Part shown: piece after piece, positions 46,393-56,826 of the stretch | Layout of the letters: every line of letters begins with the position of its first letter | How positions within the stretch are numbered: position 1 is the stretch's first letter | NCBI RefSeq assembly: GCF_036195045.1 | Contig: NZ_CP108100.1 | Location: 3,844,001-3,908,000, forward strand | DNA: 64,000 nt | Origin: Streptomyces sp. NBC_00236 | GTDB taxonomy: Bacteria > Actinomycetota > Actinomycetes > Streptomycetales > Streptomycetaceae | Reading direction: 5' to 3' | Notes under the pieces: model-generated | What the model saw: the letters and a program-made list of their open reading frames with translations, nothing else | Databases searched by the model: none | What the model was told of the DNA's origin: nothing | Translations under genes and position numbers: made by a program

Positions 46393-46461
46393 CGACGTCC
46401 CTCCTTCCGGACGCCCGGCCGGGTGGCCGGGTGGTGTGCTGCCAGGTGGTCGGACGGGATG

Positions 46462-48995
<2,534 letters not shown>

Positions 48996-48998
48996 CTA

Positions 48999-49019
48999 CT
49001 TGAGTGGATCTGACTCAAG
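48999..49019. promoter_or_regulatory. HAIR operator 1 of the dnaK operon
   Basis: CTTGAGT-N7-ACTCAAG, a perfect match to the HspR consensus, 22 bp upstream of the dnaK ATG. Confidence 0.93.
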
Positions 49020-49050
49020 GATGCATGACACCCGCTCCGGAGTCAACAGA

Positions 49051-49071
49051 CCTGAGTCGAGTGGACTCAAC
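49051..49071. promoter_or_regulatory. HAIR operator 2 of the dnaK operon
   Basis: CCTGAGT-N7-ACTCAAC (49051-49057 and 49065-49071), one mismatch in each half. The two HAIR sites are 52 bp apart, which would place HspR dimers on the same face of DNA. Confidence 0.85.
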
Positions 49072-49346
49072 TATCGTGCACGCACCTACCGCCACCAGCG
49101 AAAACATCACGACCTGTGACAGCGGACACAGTGCACATACAGTCGATCAGCGGCAATTCGGACCCACGTACGGGCGACACCTGCCCAGCCCCACGGGTCA
49201 CACACCCCTCCCCATCATCGCCGCATGGGATCGTTCTGTCACAAAATGCCGTGAGCCGCGCAAAACAGGCACACGATCCATCGGCACATGATCCACCGGC
49301 AGCCGACCCACCGGCTCCGGTCGGCCGACCCAGGCAGGTGCGCACC

Positions 49347-50042
49347 ATGCAGACGCAATGGCAAGGGCAGAGTCGCGGGCCCCGACGGCAACCCAGGCCC
49401 ACGGGCCGCGGCCGACGGCCGACGCCGCCCCGCCTCGCGGCCGCCCGGAGGGCCCTGCGGGCACTGGCCCCGACGGCCCTGCCCCGCCCCACCGCGAAAC
49501 GCGCCCTGGACCTGGCACTCGGCTCGGCCCTCCTGATCCTGGCCGCTCCCCTGCTCGCCGCTGCCGCCCTGACCCTCGCCGCCCAGCGCGGCTCCGGGGG
49601 CGTACTGACGCGCTCGACCCGGCTGGGGGCGGACGGCAGACCGTTCGTCCTGCGGTCACTGCGCACCCGGCGACTCCGGCTGCACGTGATCTCCCGGCTC
49701 CCCCACGTCGTACGGGGCGAGCTCTCCCTCGTCGGCCCGGCGCCGCTCGCACCGGGCGACGTACGCGGGCGGCCGACCGGTGCGAGAGACTGGCGTCTGG
49801 AACTGAAGCCCGGCCTGACCGGCCTGGCCCAGATCCGCCACCGCTCGGCCATGCCGTGGGACGAGCCGGACCTCCTCGACCAGCACTACGCCGAGCACCA
49901 CCGGCCGGGCCTGGACCTGGCGATCCTCGCGGAGGCCGTCGGCGCACCCCTGTACCGGGCGGCCCGGAGCCTCGCCGGGCGCGGCAAGGCAGACCTGAGC
50001 GACACAGATCACCGCCGGCCCGGCTACAGGACGGCGGAATAA
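49347..50042 (+). CDS. Degenerate polyprenyl-phosphate sugar transferase
   Basis: A 231-residue protein from ATG 49347 (a GTG three codons earlier is possible). It has the membrane hairpin 'KRALDLALGSALLILAAPLL' and the late motif 'GELSLVGPAPLAPGD' plus 'LKPGLTGLAQI' of bacterial sugar transferases. The segment that should read LDELPQ, carrying the catalytic Asp-Glu pair, is ISRLPH, and a stretch of about 25 residues before it is missing. It may be an inactive or altered member. It is monocistronic and divergent from dnaK. Confidence 0.7.
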   Translation: MQTQWQGQSRGPRRQPRPTGRGRRPTPPRLAAARRALRALAPTALPRPTAKRALDLALGSALLILAAPLLAAAALTLAAQRGSGGVLTRSTRLGADGRPFVLRSLRTRRLRLHVISRLPHVVRGELSLVGPAPLAPGDVRGRPTGARDWRLELKPGLTGLAQIRHRSAMPWDEPDLLDQHYAEHHRPGLDLAILAEAVGAPLYRAARSLAGRGKADLSDTDHRRPGYRTAE

Positions 50043-50188
50043 GTGGATAGTGTCAGCACAGACTGATTAAGTTACTGCTTAGTAATCGCATAGCCATCAA
50101 TCGCACAGCCATCACCTGACGTCCCTGAGTACCCGAGTAATCAGCGAACATCGCTGGATCCCACCCTCGCAGGCCCGAGGAGCCCCCA

Positions 50189-52471
50189 ATGCAACTCGCC
50201 GCGATCATCGTGTCGCTGGTGCTGACCGTCGTCGGCGTTGCGCTCATCGCCCGAGCGGTCGCGCAGATCTACCGGTTCGTCCGCCTCGGACAGCCGGTAC
50301 CGGCAGGCAGCCGCACCGACGACCCCAAGCAGCGCACGATCACCCTGGTCAAGGAGTTCCTCGGCCACACCCGGATGAACCGGTGGGGCATCGTGGGCTT
50401 CGCGCACTGGTTCGTCGCGATCGGCTTCCTGACGCTGCCGCCGACGCTGCTCCAGGCGTACGGACAGCTCTTCAAGGCCGACTGGGTGCTGCCGATCATC
50501 GGTGAATGGCTGCCGTTCGAGCTCTACATCGAGTTCATCGGCCTGATGACGACGGTCGGCATCCTCGTGCTGATCGCCATCCGGCTGCTGAACCTCCCCT
50601 CCCGGGCCGGCCGCAAGTCCCGGTTCGCCGGATCCAAGGCCTGGCAGGCGTACTTCGTCGAGTACGTCATCCTCGTCATCGGCCTGGCGATCCTGACCCT
50701 GCGCGGCCTCGAGGGCGCGATCCACCACGTCGACGGCTACGAGGCCGCGTACTTCGTCTCGTACCCGCTGGTCCTCGCCTTCAAGGGACTCGCGCTCGGC
50801 TCGCTGCAGAACCTCATCTACTTCGTCGCGATGATCAAGATCGGCACCTCGCTGATCTGGATGATCACGGTCTCGCTCAACACCAACATGGGTGTCGCCT
50901 GGCACCGCTTCCTCGGCTTCCCGAACATCTGGTTCAAGCGGAACGCCGACGGCGAGGTCGCGCTGGGAGCACTCCAGCCGATGACCTCGGGCGGCCAGGA
51001 GATCGACTGGGAGGACCCGGCCGAGGACGCCGTCTTCGGTGTCTCCCAGGTCGAACAGTTCTCCTGGAAGGGCATCCTCGACTTCTCCACCTGCACGGAG
51101 TGCGGCCGCTGCCAGTCGCAGTGCCCCGCCTGGAACACGGGCAAGCCGCTTTCCCCGAAGCTCCTCATCATGTCCCTGCGCGACCACGCGCACGCCAAGG
51201 CGCCGTACCTGCTGGCCGGCGGCGGCAAGGACATGGAGGGCAACGAGAAGGCGACCGAGGAGCAGCTCAAGGACGTCCCGGCCGCCGCTCTCGCGGAGGC
51301 CGAGCGCCCGCTGATCGGCACGGTCGAGGAGAACGGCGTCATCGACCCGGACGTCCTCTGGTCCTGCACCACCTGCGGTGCGTGCGTGGAGCAGTGCCCG
51401 GTCGACATCGAGCACATCGACCACATCGTCGACATGCGCCGCTACCAGGTGATGATCGAGTCCGCGTTCCCGTCCGAGGCGGGCACGATGCTCAAGAACC
51501 TGGAGAAGAAGGGCAACCCCTGGGGGCTCGCCAAGAAGCAGCGCGTCGAGTGGACCAAGGAGGTCGACTTCGAGGTCCCGATCGTCGGCAAGGACGTCGA
51601 GGACCTCACCGAGGTCGACTACCTCTACTGGGTCGGCTGCGCCGGCGCCCTGGAGGACCGCGCCAAGAAGACCACCAAGGCCTTCGCGGAACTGCTCCAC
51701 ATCGCGGGCGTCAAGTTCGCGATCATGGGCGGCGACGAGAAGTGCACGGGTGACTCGGCCCGCCGCCTGGGCAACGAGCCGCTGTTCCAGCAGCTCGGCC
51801 AGGAGAACGTCGCGATGCTGAACATGGCGTTCGGCGAGTCCGCCCCGGGCGAGGAAGGGGAGGACGACTCGACGAAGAAGGCCAAGGCGACGAAGAAGAT
51901 CGTCGCGACCTGCCCGCACTGCTTCAACACCATCGCGAACGAGTACCCGCAGCTCGGCGGCGAGTACGAGGTCATCCACCACACGCAGCTGCTCCAGCAC
52001 CTGGTGGACGAGGGCAAGCTAATCCCGGTGACGCCGGTCGAGGGTCTGATCACGTACCACGACCCCTGCTACCTGGGCCGTCACAACAAGATCTACACGC
52101 CCCCGCGCGAGATCATCGCGAAGGTCCCGGGTCTGCGGAACGAGGAGATGCACCGCCACAAGGAGCGCGGCTTCTGCTGCGGCGCCGGTGGTGCCCGGAT
52201 GTGGATGGAGGAGCGGATCGGCAAGCGCATCAACAACGAGCGCGTCGACGAAGCCCTCTCCCTCAACCCGGACATCGTCTCCACCGCCTGCCCGTTCTGC
52301 CTCGTCATGCTGACCGACTCGGTCAACGGCAAGAAGAACGACGGCAAGGCGAAGGAGTCGATCCAGGTGGTCGACGTGTCGCAGCTGCTGCTCGACTCCG
52401 TGAAGACCCCGGCCGACCCCGCGGGCGAGCCGGAGACGGCGGACGCGCCGGAGCCGGAACCAGTGAAGTAA
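50189..52471 (+). CDS. Membrane Fe-S oxidoreductase with CCG domains (HdrD-like)
   Basis: A 760-residue protein. Five to six membrane segments occupy 1-240 ('AAIIVSLVLTVVGVALIARA' first). Two 4Fe-4S clusters follow: CTECGRCQSQCP (Cys302) and CTTCGACVEQCP (Cys393). Two CCG domains end the protein: 'YLYWVGCAGALEDRAKK' to 'GGDEKCTGDSARRLGNE' and 'YHDPCYLGRHNK' to 'RGFCCGAGGARMWM'. This is the heterodisulfide-reductase-like family that passes electrons from quinol or flavin dehydrogenases; the actinobacterial member is thought to be important for growth. ATG 50189 has GAGGAG upstream. Confidence 0.93.
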   Translation: MQLAAIIVSLVLTVVGVALIARAVAQIYRFVRLGQPVPAGSRTDDPKQRTITLVKEFLGHTRMNRWGIVGFAHWFVAIGFLTLPPTLLQAYGQLFKADWVLPIIGEWLPFELYIEFIGLMTTVGILVLIAIRLLNLPSRAGRKSRFAGSKAWQAYFVEYVILVIGLAILTLRGLEGAIHHVDGYEAAYFVSYPLVLAFKGLALGSLQNLIYFVAMIKIGTSLIWMITVSLNTNMGVAWHRFLGFPNIWFKRNADGEVALGALQPMTSGGQEIDWEDPAEDAVFGVSQVEQFSWKGILDFSTCTECGRCQSQCPAWNTGKPLSPKLLIMSLRDHAHAKAPYLLAGGGKDMEGNEKATEEQLKDVPAAALAEAERPLIGTVEENGVIDPDVLWSCTTCGACVEQCPVDIEHIDHIVDMRRYQVMIESAFPSEAGTMLKNLEKKGNPWGLAKKQRVEWTKEVDFEVPIVGKDVEDLTEVDYLYWVGCAGALEDRAKKTTKAFAELLHIAGVKFAIMGGDEKCTGDSARRLGNEPLFQQLGQENVAMLNMAFGESAPGEEGEDDSTKKAKATKKIVATCPHCFNTIANEYPQLGGEYEVIHHTQLLQHLVDEGKLIPVTPVEGLITYHDPCYLGRHNKIYTPPREIIAKVPGLRNEEMHRHKERGFCCGAGGARMWMEERIGKRINNERVDEALSLNPDIVSTACPFCLVMLTDSVNGKKNDGKAKESIQVVDVSQLLLDSVKTPADPAGEPETADAPEPEPVK

Positions 52472-52504
52472 CGGGTAACCCAGTAACGCGCCACCGCGTT
52501 GCAC

Positions 52505-52543
52505 AAGCGGCCGGACCTGCCTCGGGGGCAGGACCGGCCGCTT
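52505..52543 (+). terminator. Terminator after the Fe-S oxidoreductase
   Basis: A stem of 17 bp with one mismatch (52505-52521 with 52527-52543) followed by CTGCTTT. Confidence 0.8.
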
Positions 52544-52665
52544 CTGCTTTACGGCTCCGGTGGCACATGATGTGGGGCGGCCGGGACGGAAGAGACGGCC
52601 GGGACGGCCACGACGGCCACGACGTACGAGGTATTCCTGCGGGGATACGCATTCGGAGGCATCCC

Positions 52666-53832
52666 GTGCGGATACGCAGGGCAACGGCGAAAACGACAGC
52701 ACAGACCGGCGGACCGGTCCGCGCGGCAGCAACGGCAGCGATCGGCTGCGCCTGCGTCCTCCTGCTGACGGCCTGCACCGGCTCCCCCGCCTCCTCGGCC
52801 CCCAAGAACGGCGACGCCCCTCCCACCGCCCTGGCCGGCCTGGCCGGAGCCGAGCGTCACCCCGTCCCGCACGGCACCGGCAGCCGCGTCCCCGACGACT
52901 TCAACGGCGACGGCCACCGCGACCTCGTCCTGGACGATCTGGTGAAACCCGCGGCCGACAGCCACGGCGACGACGCCGGGATCGGCATCGTGTACGGCTC
53001 CGCCACCCGCGGCCTCGACCCCTCGGTACGCCAGCTGCTCAGCGCCCGGACGAACGCCGCCAAGTCCGGCGACACCCTCCCCGCGGCCTTCGACGCCGAG
53101 GCGTCGTGCGACCTGGACCGGGACGGCTTCACCGATCTGATCGTGGCCACCGACCCCCCGTACAACGGCATCGGCCGCCCGCCCGTCCCGCTGCAGATCC
53201 TCTTCGGCTCGCCCGCCGGCCTCACCGGCAAGGCGGTCACGCTGCGCATCCCGGACCGGGCCCGCTTCGGCAACGAGTGGCCCGACCACCCCGTCTGCGG
53301 CGACTTCGACGGGGACGGGAAGGCGGACCTGGCCGTGACGGCGAGCTCGGGCCGGTTCAGCTTCCTGCGGGGCCCGTTCGCCCGCGACGGCCGCCCGCAC
53401 GCCGCCGGCGGCACGATCCCGGGAGCCGGCCCCGCCCTGTCCGCCCCCGAGCCCCGGACGGACACGAACGGCGACGGCTACGACGACCTGGTGTACACCG
53501 CGCTCCCCCATGAACCCGGAACCGCCGGCAAGGGCACGCTGCTGCTCGGCAGCCCCGACGGACCGGGCCGCCCGGGCGGCCCGTACCGCTTCGGCGCCCC
53601 GGCCGCGGCCCTCCCGACGGCACCCCTGCGCAAGACCGCGGGCAGCACGGCCGTACCCCGTGCGGAAACGACCCTTCTCCAGCGGTACGCGGACTTCGAC
53701 GGCGACAGGAAGCCGGACACGGTGGTCCGCACGCACCGGGGCGAAACGGCGGACCTGATCGCGCTGTACCCGGCCGCGACGCCGGACCGCCCGCTGATCA
53801 CGTTCACCAGCGCCCTGTTCACGGCGGGCTGA
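52666..53832 (+). CDS. FG-GAP/VCBS-type lipoprotein
   Basis: A 388-residue protein from GTG 52666, which has GGAGG seven bases upstream; the ATGs near 52567 lack one. The signal peptide ends in the lipobox LLTAC, with Cys lipidated. Then four to five FG-GAP-like Ca2+ loops follow, such as DFNGDGHRDL, DLDRDGFTDL, DFDGDGKADL, DTNGDGYDDL and DFDGDRKPDT. This is a beta-propeller exposed on the membrane. Partner or ligand unknown; no operon partner. Confidence 0.85.
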   Translation: MRIRRATAKTTAQTGGPVRAAATAAIGCACVLLLTACTGSPASSAPKNGDAPPTALAGLAGAERHPVPHGTGSRVPDDFNGDGHRDLVLDDLVKPAADSHGDDAGIGIVYGSATRGLDPSVRQLLSARTNAAKSGDTLPAAFDAEASCDLDRDGFTDLIVATDPPYNGIGRPPVPLQILFGSPAGLTGKAVTLRIPDRARFGNEWPDHPVCGDFDGDGKADLAVTASSGRFSFLRGPFARDGRPHAAGGTIPGAGPALSAPEPRTDTNGDGYDDLVYTALPHEPGTAGKGTLLLGSPDGPGRPGGPYRFGAPAAALPTAPLRKTAGSTAVPRAETTLLQRYADFDGDRKPDTVVRTHRGETADLIALYPAATPDRPLITFTSALFTAG

Positions 53833-53941
53833 GGACAGCCCCCCAGGGTTCCCTTAGGGGATGTCACAGGTAGGCGGCAAAGGCGGCCCAGTTCCCCCGC
53901 CCCGCCCACCCGACCCCCGCGGACCAGGTACGTTCGATTAC

Positions 53942-54850
53942 GTGGCTGGATTCAGGATCGGACGCGGCCGGGACAACCGCACCCCGCAGCAAGCGCAGCA
54001 GCAACCGCGGCAGCAGCCGTACGGCAATCAGGCACCGCCGCCGTACGGACAGCAGCAATGGCCGCCGACGGGAGGTGGTGGAGCCCCGCACAACGCCGGA
54101 TACAACAACGGCGGCTACCAGGGCGGCGGGGCCGACGAGCCCGAGTACTTCGCCGACCCGTACCCGCAGCCCCACCACCCCCAGCACCCCCACCAGGGCG
54201 ACCCGTACGCGAACAGCCCCGGTCACACCCAGGCCTTCAGCATCAACGAGGACCCGTACGGCGACGGCAACACCTACCGCGCCGGCCAGGCCCCCGCCCA
54301 GCCCGCGGGCCCGCGCCTGCACTGGAAGCAGCTGCTGAGCGGCATCGTCACGCGCCCCGGCCCGACGTTCTGGCAGATGCGCGACTACCCCGTCTGGGGC
54401 CCGGCGCTCGTCGTCACGTTCCTCTACGGCCTGCTGGCGCTGTTCGGCTTCGACCAGGCCCGCGACGACGCGATCAACGCCCCGGTCGGCAACGCGATCC
54501 CCTACGTCATCATCACGGGCGTCGGCTTCGTGCTCGGCGGCCTGGTGCTCGGCGCGGTCACCCACACGCTCGCCCGCCAGCTCGGCGGCGACGGCGCGTG
54601 GCAGCCGACGGTGGGCCTCTCCATGCTGATCATGTCGATCACGGACGTCCCGCGCCTGGTCTTCGCGCTCTTCCTGGGCGGCGAGAACTCACTGGTACAG
54701 ATCCTCGGCTGGATCACCTGGCTGGCGGCCGCGGCCCTGCTCACCTCGATGGTGAGCAAGTCCCACGACCTGCCGTGGCCGAAGGCGCTGGGCGCGTCGG
54801 CGATCCAGCTGCTCGCCCTGGTCTCGATCCTCAAACTGGGCACGATCTAG
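53942..54850 (+). CDS. Yip1-family membrane protein with Gln/Pro-rich N-terminus
   Basis: About 302 residues. The N-terminal 130 residues are a Gln-, Pro-, Tyr- and Gly-rich disordered stretch (APPPYGQQQWPPTGG). The C-terminal part has four to five membrane segments in the Yip1 style ('WQMRDYPVWGPALVVTFLYGLL', 'VIITGVGFVLGGLVLGAVTH'). GTG 53942 is used; an upstream ATG at 53861 is too close to its AGGGG. Function unknown. Confidence 0.75.
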   Translation: MAGFRIGRGRDNRTPQQAQQQPRQQPYGNQAPPPYGQQQWPPTGGGGAPHNAGYNNGGYQGGGADEPEYFADPYPQPHHPQHPHQGDPYANSPGHTQAFSINEDPYGDGNTYRAGQAPAQPAGPRLHWKQLLSGIVTRPGPTFWQMRDYPVWGPALVVTFLYGLLALFGFDQARDDAINAPVGNAIPYVIITGVGFVLGGLVLGAVTHTLARQLGGDGAWQPTVGLSMLIMSITDVPRLVFALFLGGENSLVQILGWITWLAAAALLTSMVSKSHDLPWPKALGASAIQLLALVSILKLGTI

Positions 54851-54856
54851 AGAGAG

Positions 54857-54898
54857 CGAGAGCCTCCGCGCCCCTGGAAGGGGACGCGGAGGCTCTCG
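54857..54898. terminator. Bidirectional terminator after Yip1-family gene
   Basis: Arms CGAGAGCCTCCGCG-CCCC and GGGG-CGCGGAGGCTCTCG with one bulged A (54857-54874 with 54880-54898). It would also end the truncated minus-strand gene beyond the minisatellite. Confidence 0.75.
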
Positions 54899-54935
54899 TC
54901 ATTTCCATCCGCAGAACGCATCCACAGGACGCCCC

Positions 54936-55113
54936 TCGGGCTCCCTCGGGCCTCTCTCAGACGCTCCTCGGGCCTCCCCCATCCCTCAGACGCTCCTCGG
55001 GCCTCCCCCATCCCTCAGACGCTCCTCGGGCCTCCCTCAGACGTCCCTCAGACGCCCCTCGGGCCTCCCTCAGACGTCCCTCAGACGCCCCTCGGGCCTC
55101 CCTCAGACGTCCC
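54936..55113. repeat. CCTCGGGCCTCC minisatellite
   Basis: About 180 bp made of two related units. One is CAGACGCTCCTCGGGCCTCC plus CCCATCCCT (about 29 bp, twice), and the other combines CAGACGTCCCT with CAGACGCCCCTCGGGCCTCCCT (33 bp, about two and a half copies). It lies directly beside the cut end of a minus-strand gene and the integrative element. Not a CRISPR: no spacers. Confidence 0.85.
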
Positions 55114-55170
55114 TCAGGCGTCCAGGACCTGCCCACTGCGCCGCACGACGGGCTTCTCCACGCTCCAGGC
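55114..55170 (-). pseudogene. 3' end of a chromosomal gene cut by the integrative element
   Basis: Read on the minus strand, the last 18-19 codons of a frame ('SAWSVEKPVVRRSGQVLDA' then TGA) have streptomycete third-position GC bias (nearly all codons end in G or C). Upstream of about 55175 the bias is lost and the text belongs to the integrative element. The rest of the gene would be at the right end of the element, outside the window. Its identity is not known from this stub. Confidence 0.5.
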
Positions 55171-55200
55171 TGACTTGACTCTATGACGGTAGTAGTCTGG
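55165..55200. other. Left attachment-site candidate
   Basis: An imperfect inverted repeat, CCAGGCTGACT (55165-55175) and AGTAGTCTGG (55191-55200), flanks a 15-bp centre just before the serine integrase. Serine-integrase att sites are imperfect palindromes of this size. The exact crossover dinucleotide cannot be set without the other end. Confidence 0.4.
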
Positions 55201-55235
55201 CCGTGCTCTGAGAAGCAGGGGGAGGTCCGTCCATA

Positions 55236-56669
55236 GTGGCGCGCAAGGTGGGGATTTACACCCGAATCTCTCGGGACGACGAGGGCGACGCACTAGGTGT
55301 GGCACGCCAGCGACAGGACTGCGAGCGTCTGGCCGACATCCGGTCTTGGCAGGCCGTGAAGGTCTACGAGGACAACGACGTGTCGGCGTTCAAGCGGAAC
55401 GTCGTCCGCGACGAGTTCGAACTGATGTTGAAGGATCTCCGCGCGGGCCTCATTGACGGCATCGTCGCGTATGACCTCGACCGGCTCGCACGACAACCAC
55501 GCGACGTGGAACGACTGATCGAGATTTTCGACGACCGACCTCGGCTGACGTTCGCCACTGTCACCAATGACATCAACATCGCGACACCGGACGGCAGGAC
55601 CATGGCACGCATCATGGTCGCCTTCGCCAACAAGTCGTCACACGACGCGTCACGCCGGATCAGGCGCAAGCACCTGGAGCTAGCGCAGCAAGGCAAGGAC
55701 AGCGGCGGGCCGGCGCCGTATGGATGGCGCAAGGAAGCCCGCAACAAGGTTGACCCGAAGGCCGCCCAAGCTATCCGCGAGGCTCAGCGAGACCTCCTGG
55801 CCGGCGTGCGCATCGGAACCATCCGGCAGCGCTGGTGGGAAGAGGGCTTGGGCAATCCGCGCGCCGGGACCAAGCGCATGGCCCACCATCACGTGGAACA
55901 CATTCTCACGAGTCCCCGACTCGTCGGCTACCGGACCTATCACGGCGAGGTCCTTTACGGCGAGGACGGCAAGCCAGTGACGGGCGAGTGGGAAACCATC
56001 AATACGCTCGAAGAATGGGAGGCCGTTTGCGCCGTGGTCGCGGAACGCAAGCTGGACTATCCCAACAAAAACCGAGCCCGGAAGTACCTGCTTTCCGGCA
56101 TCGCCCGGTGTTCCTTGTGCAAGACGAAGATCCGAGGCCAGACCAACCACAAGTGGAAGCCAGAATCGAAGGCATCGCGGTACAAGTACCAGTGCTCAGT
56201 GGTCAATGGCGGCTGCGGCAAGGTTGGCCGCGTCGGTGAGCCAGCGGACCGACTGATCGTCCAACTGGTCCTGGAGGAGCAGCGCGAGCGGGCCGCAACG
56301 GCCGCCACACCTGGGGATGAACGGTGGCCACAGGAAGATGACTTGGAGCTTGTATCGCAAGAAATCACCCAACTCATCGAAGCCGAGAAGGCGAAGCAAA
56401 TCTCCGTTTCCACGCTTCTTCAGATGTTGCCCGCCAAGGAGCGTGATCGGGATGAATTGAAACTTGCCCGCGCACGCTTCCACAAGGAACGGAAGCAGGC
56501 TGAGGCAAAGACAGGAGCCGGTGACCTCACCATTGAGGAGTTCTTCGACCTACCCATTGAACGCCAGCAAGAAATCGTCCTGCACAGCCTGTCAGCCGTA
56601 ATGATCCATCCGGCAGGCCGAGGCAGGCGGGTTTTTGACCCCAGCCTCATCGAGCCGGTTTGGCGGTAG
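55236..56669 (+). CDS. int: Serine site-specific integrase
   Basis: A 477-residue large serine recombinase. The catalytic Ser is in YTRISRDDEG (residue 11 or 12), followed by resolvase-domain landmarks 'VARQRQDCERLA' and 'LDRLARQPRDVERLI'. A recombinase domain (about 165-260) starts at 'PAPYGWRKE', and the zinc ribbon has CSLCK and 'QCSVVNGGCG'. A C-terminal coiled-coil region follows. GTG 55236 has GGAGG ten bases upstream. It is at the edge of the element pointing inward, directly after the att candidate. Codons are less GC-biased than in the chromosome next door. Confidence 0.93.
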   Translation: MARKVGIYTRISRDDEGDALGVARQRQDCERLADIRSWQAVKVYEDNDVSAFKRNVVRDEFELMLKDLRAGLIDGIVAYDLDRLARQPRDVERLIEIFDDRPRLTFATVTNDINIATPDGRTMARIMVAFANKSSHDASRRIRRKHLELAQQGKDSGGPAPYGWRKEARNKVDPKAAQAIREAQRDLLAGVRIGTIRQRWWEEGLGNPRAGTKRMAHHHVEHILTSPRLVGYRTYHGEVLYGEDGKPVTGEWETINTLEEWEAVCAVVAERKLDYPNKNRARKYLLSGIARCSLCKTKIRGQTNHKWKPESKASRYKYQCSVVNGGCGKVGRVGEPADRLIVQLVLEEQRERAATAATPGDERWPQEDDLELVSQEITQLIEAEKAKQISVSTLLQMLPAKERDRDELKLARARFHKERKQAEAKTGAGDLTIEEFFDLPIERQQEIVLHSLSAVMIHPAGRGRRVFDPSLIEPVWR

Positions 56670-56826
56670 GAGGGACGGATCGCCCCTGAAGCAGGAGCGC
56701 ACGCCGTACCCATTCCTCATCGCGTGCAGGCGCTCGGCGAAGATGCATACGCATCCATTCCTCCGTGGACATCACCGCCGGCTTCGCCTCCCGTTGCCGA
56801 GGCCGCGAACTAGTCGTCGTACTCAT
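56647..56826 (-). CDS. Small basic AICE protein (unknown)
   Basis: A 59-residue protein starting within the end of the rep gene (17-bp overlap) and overlapping the integrase 3' end by 23 bp on the opposite strand. It reads 'MSTTTSSRPRQREAKPAVMS', then 'TEEWMRMHLRRAPARDEEWV' and 'RRALLLQG'. The basic-helical text could bind DNA; an excisionase-like role is only a guess. It is in the position where small rep-linked genes occur in these elements. Confidence 0.55.
   Translation of the reverse strand: MSTTTSSRPRQREAKPAVMSTEEWMRMHLRRAPARDEEWVRRALLLQGRSVPPTAKPAR

Noticed and set aside
54936..55113. Possible CRISPR array
   Set aside because: Units are contiguous or separated by repeat variants, not unique spacers, and there are no cas genes.
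55171..55305. Minus-strand frame continuing from the gene stub into the integrase
   Set aside because: Coding bias ends at about 55175 and the rest is antisense to the integrase start.
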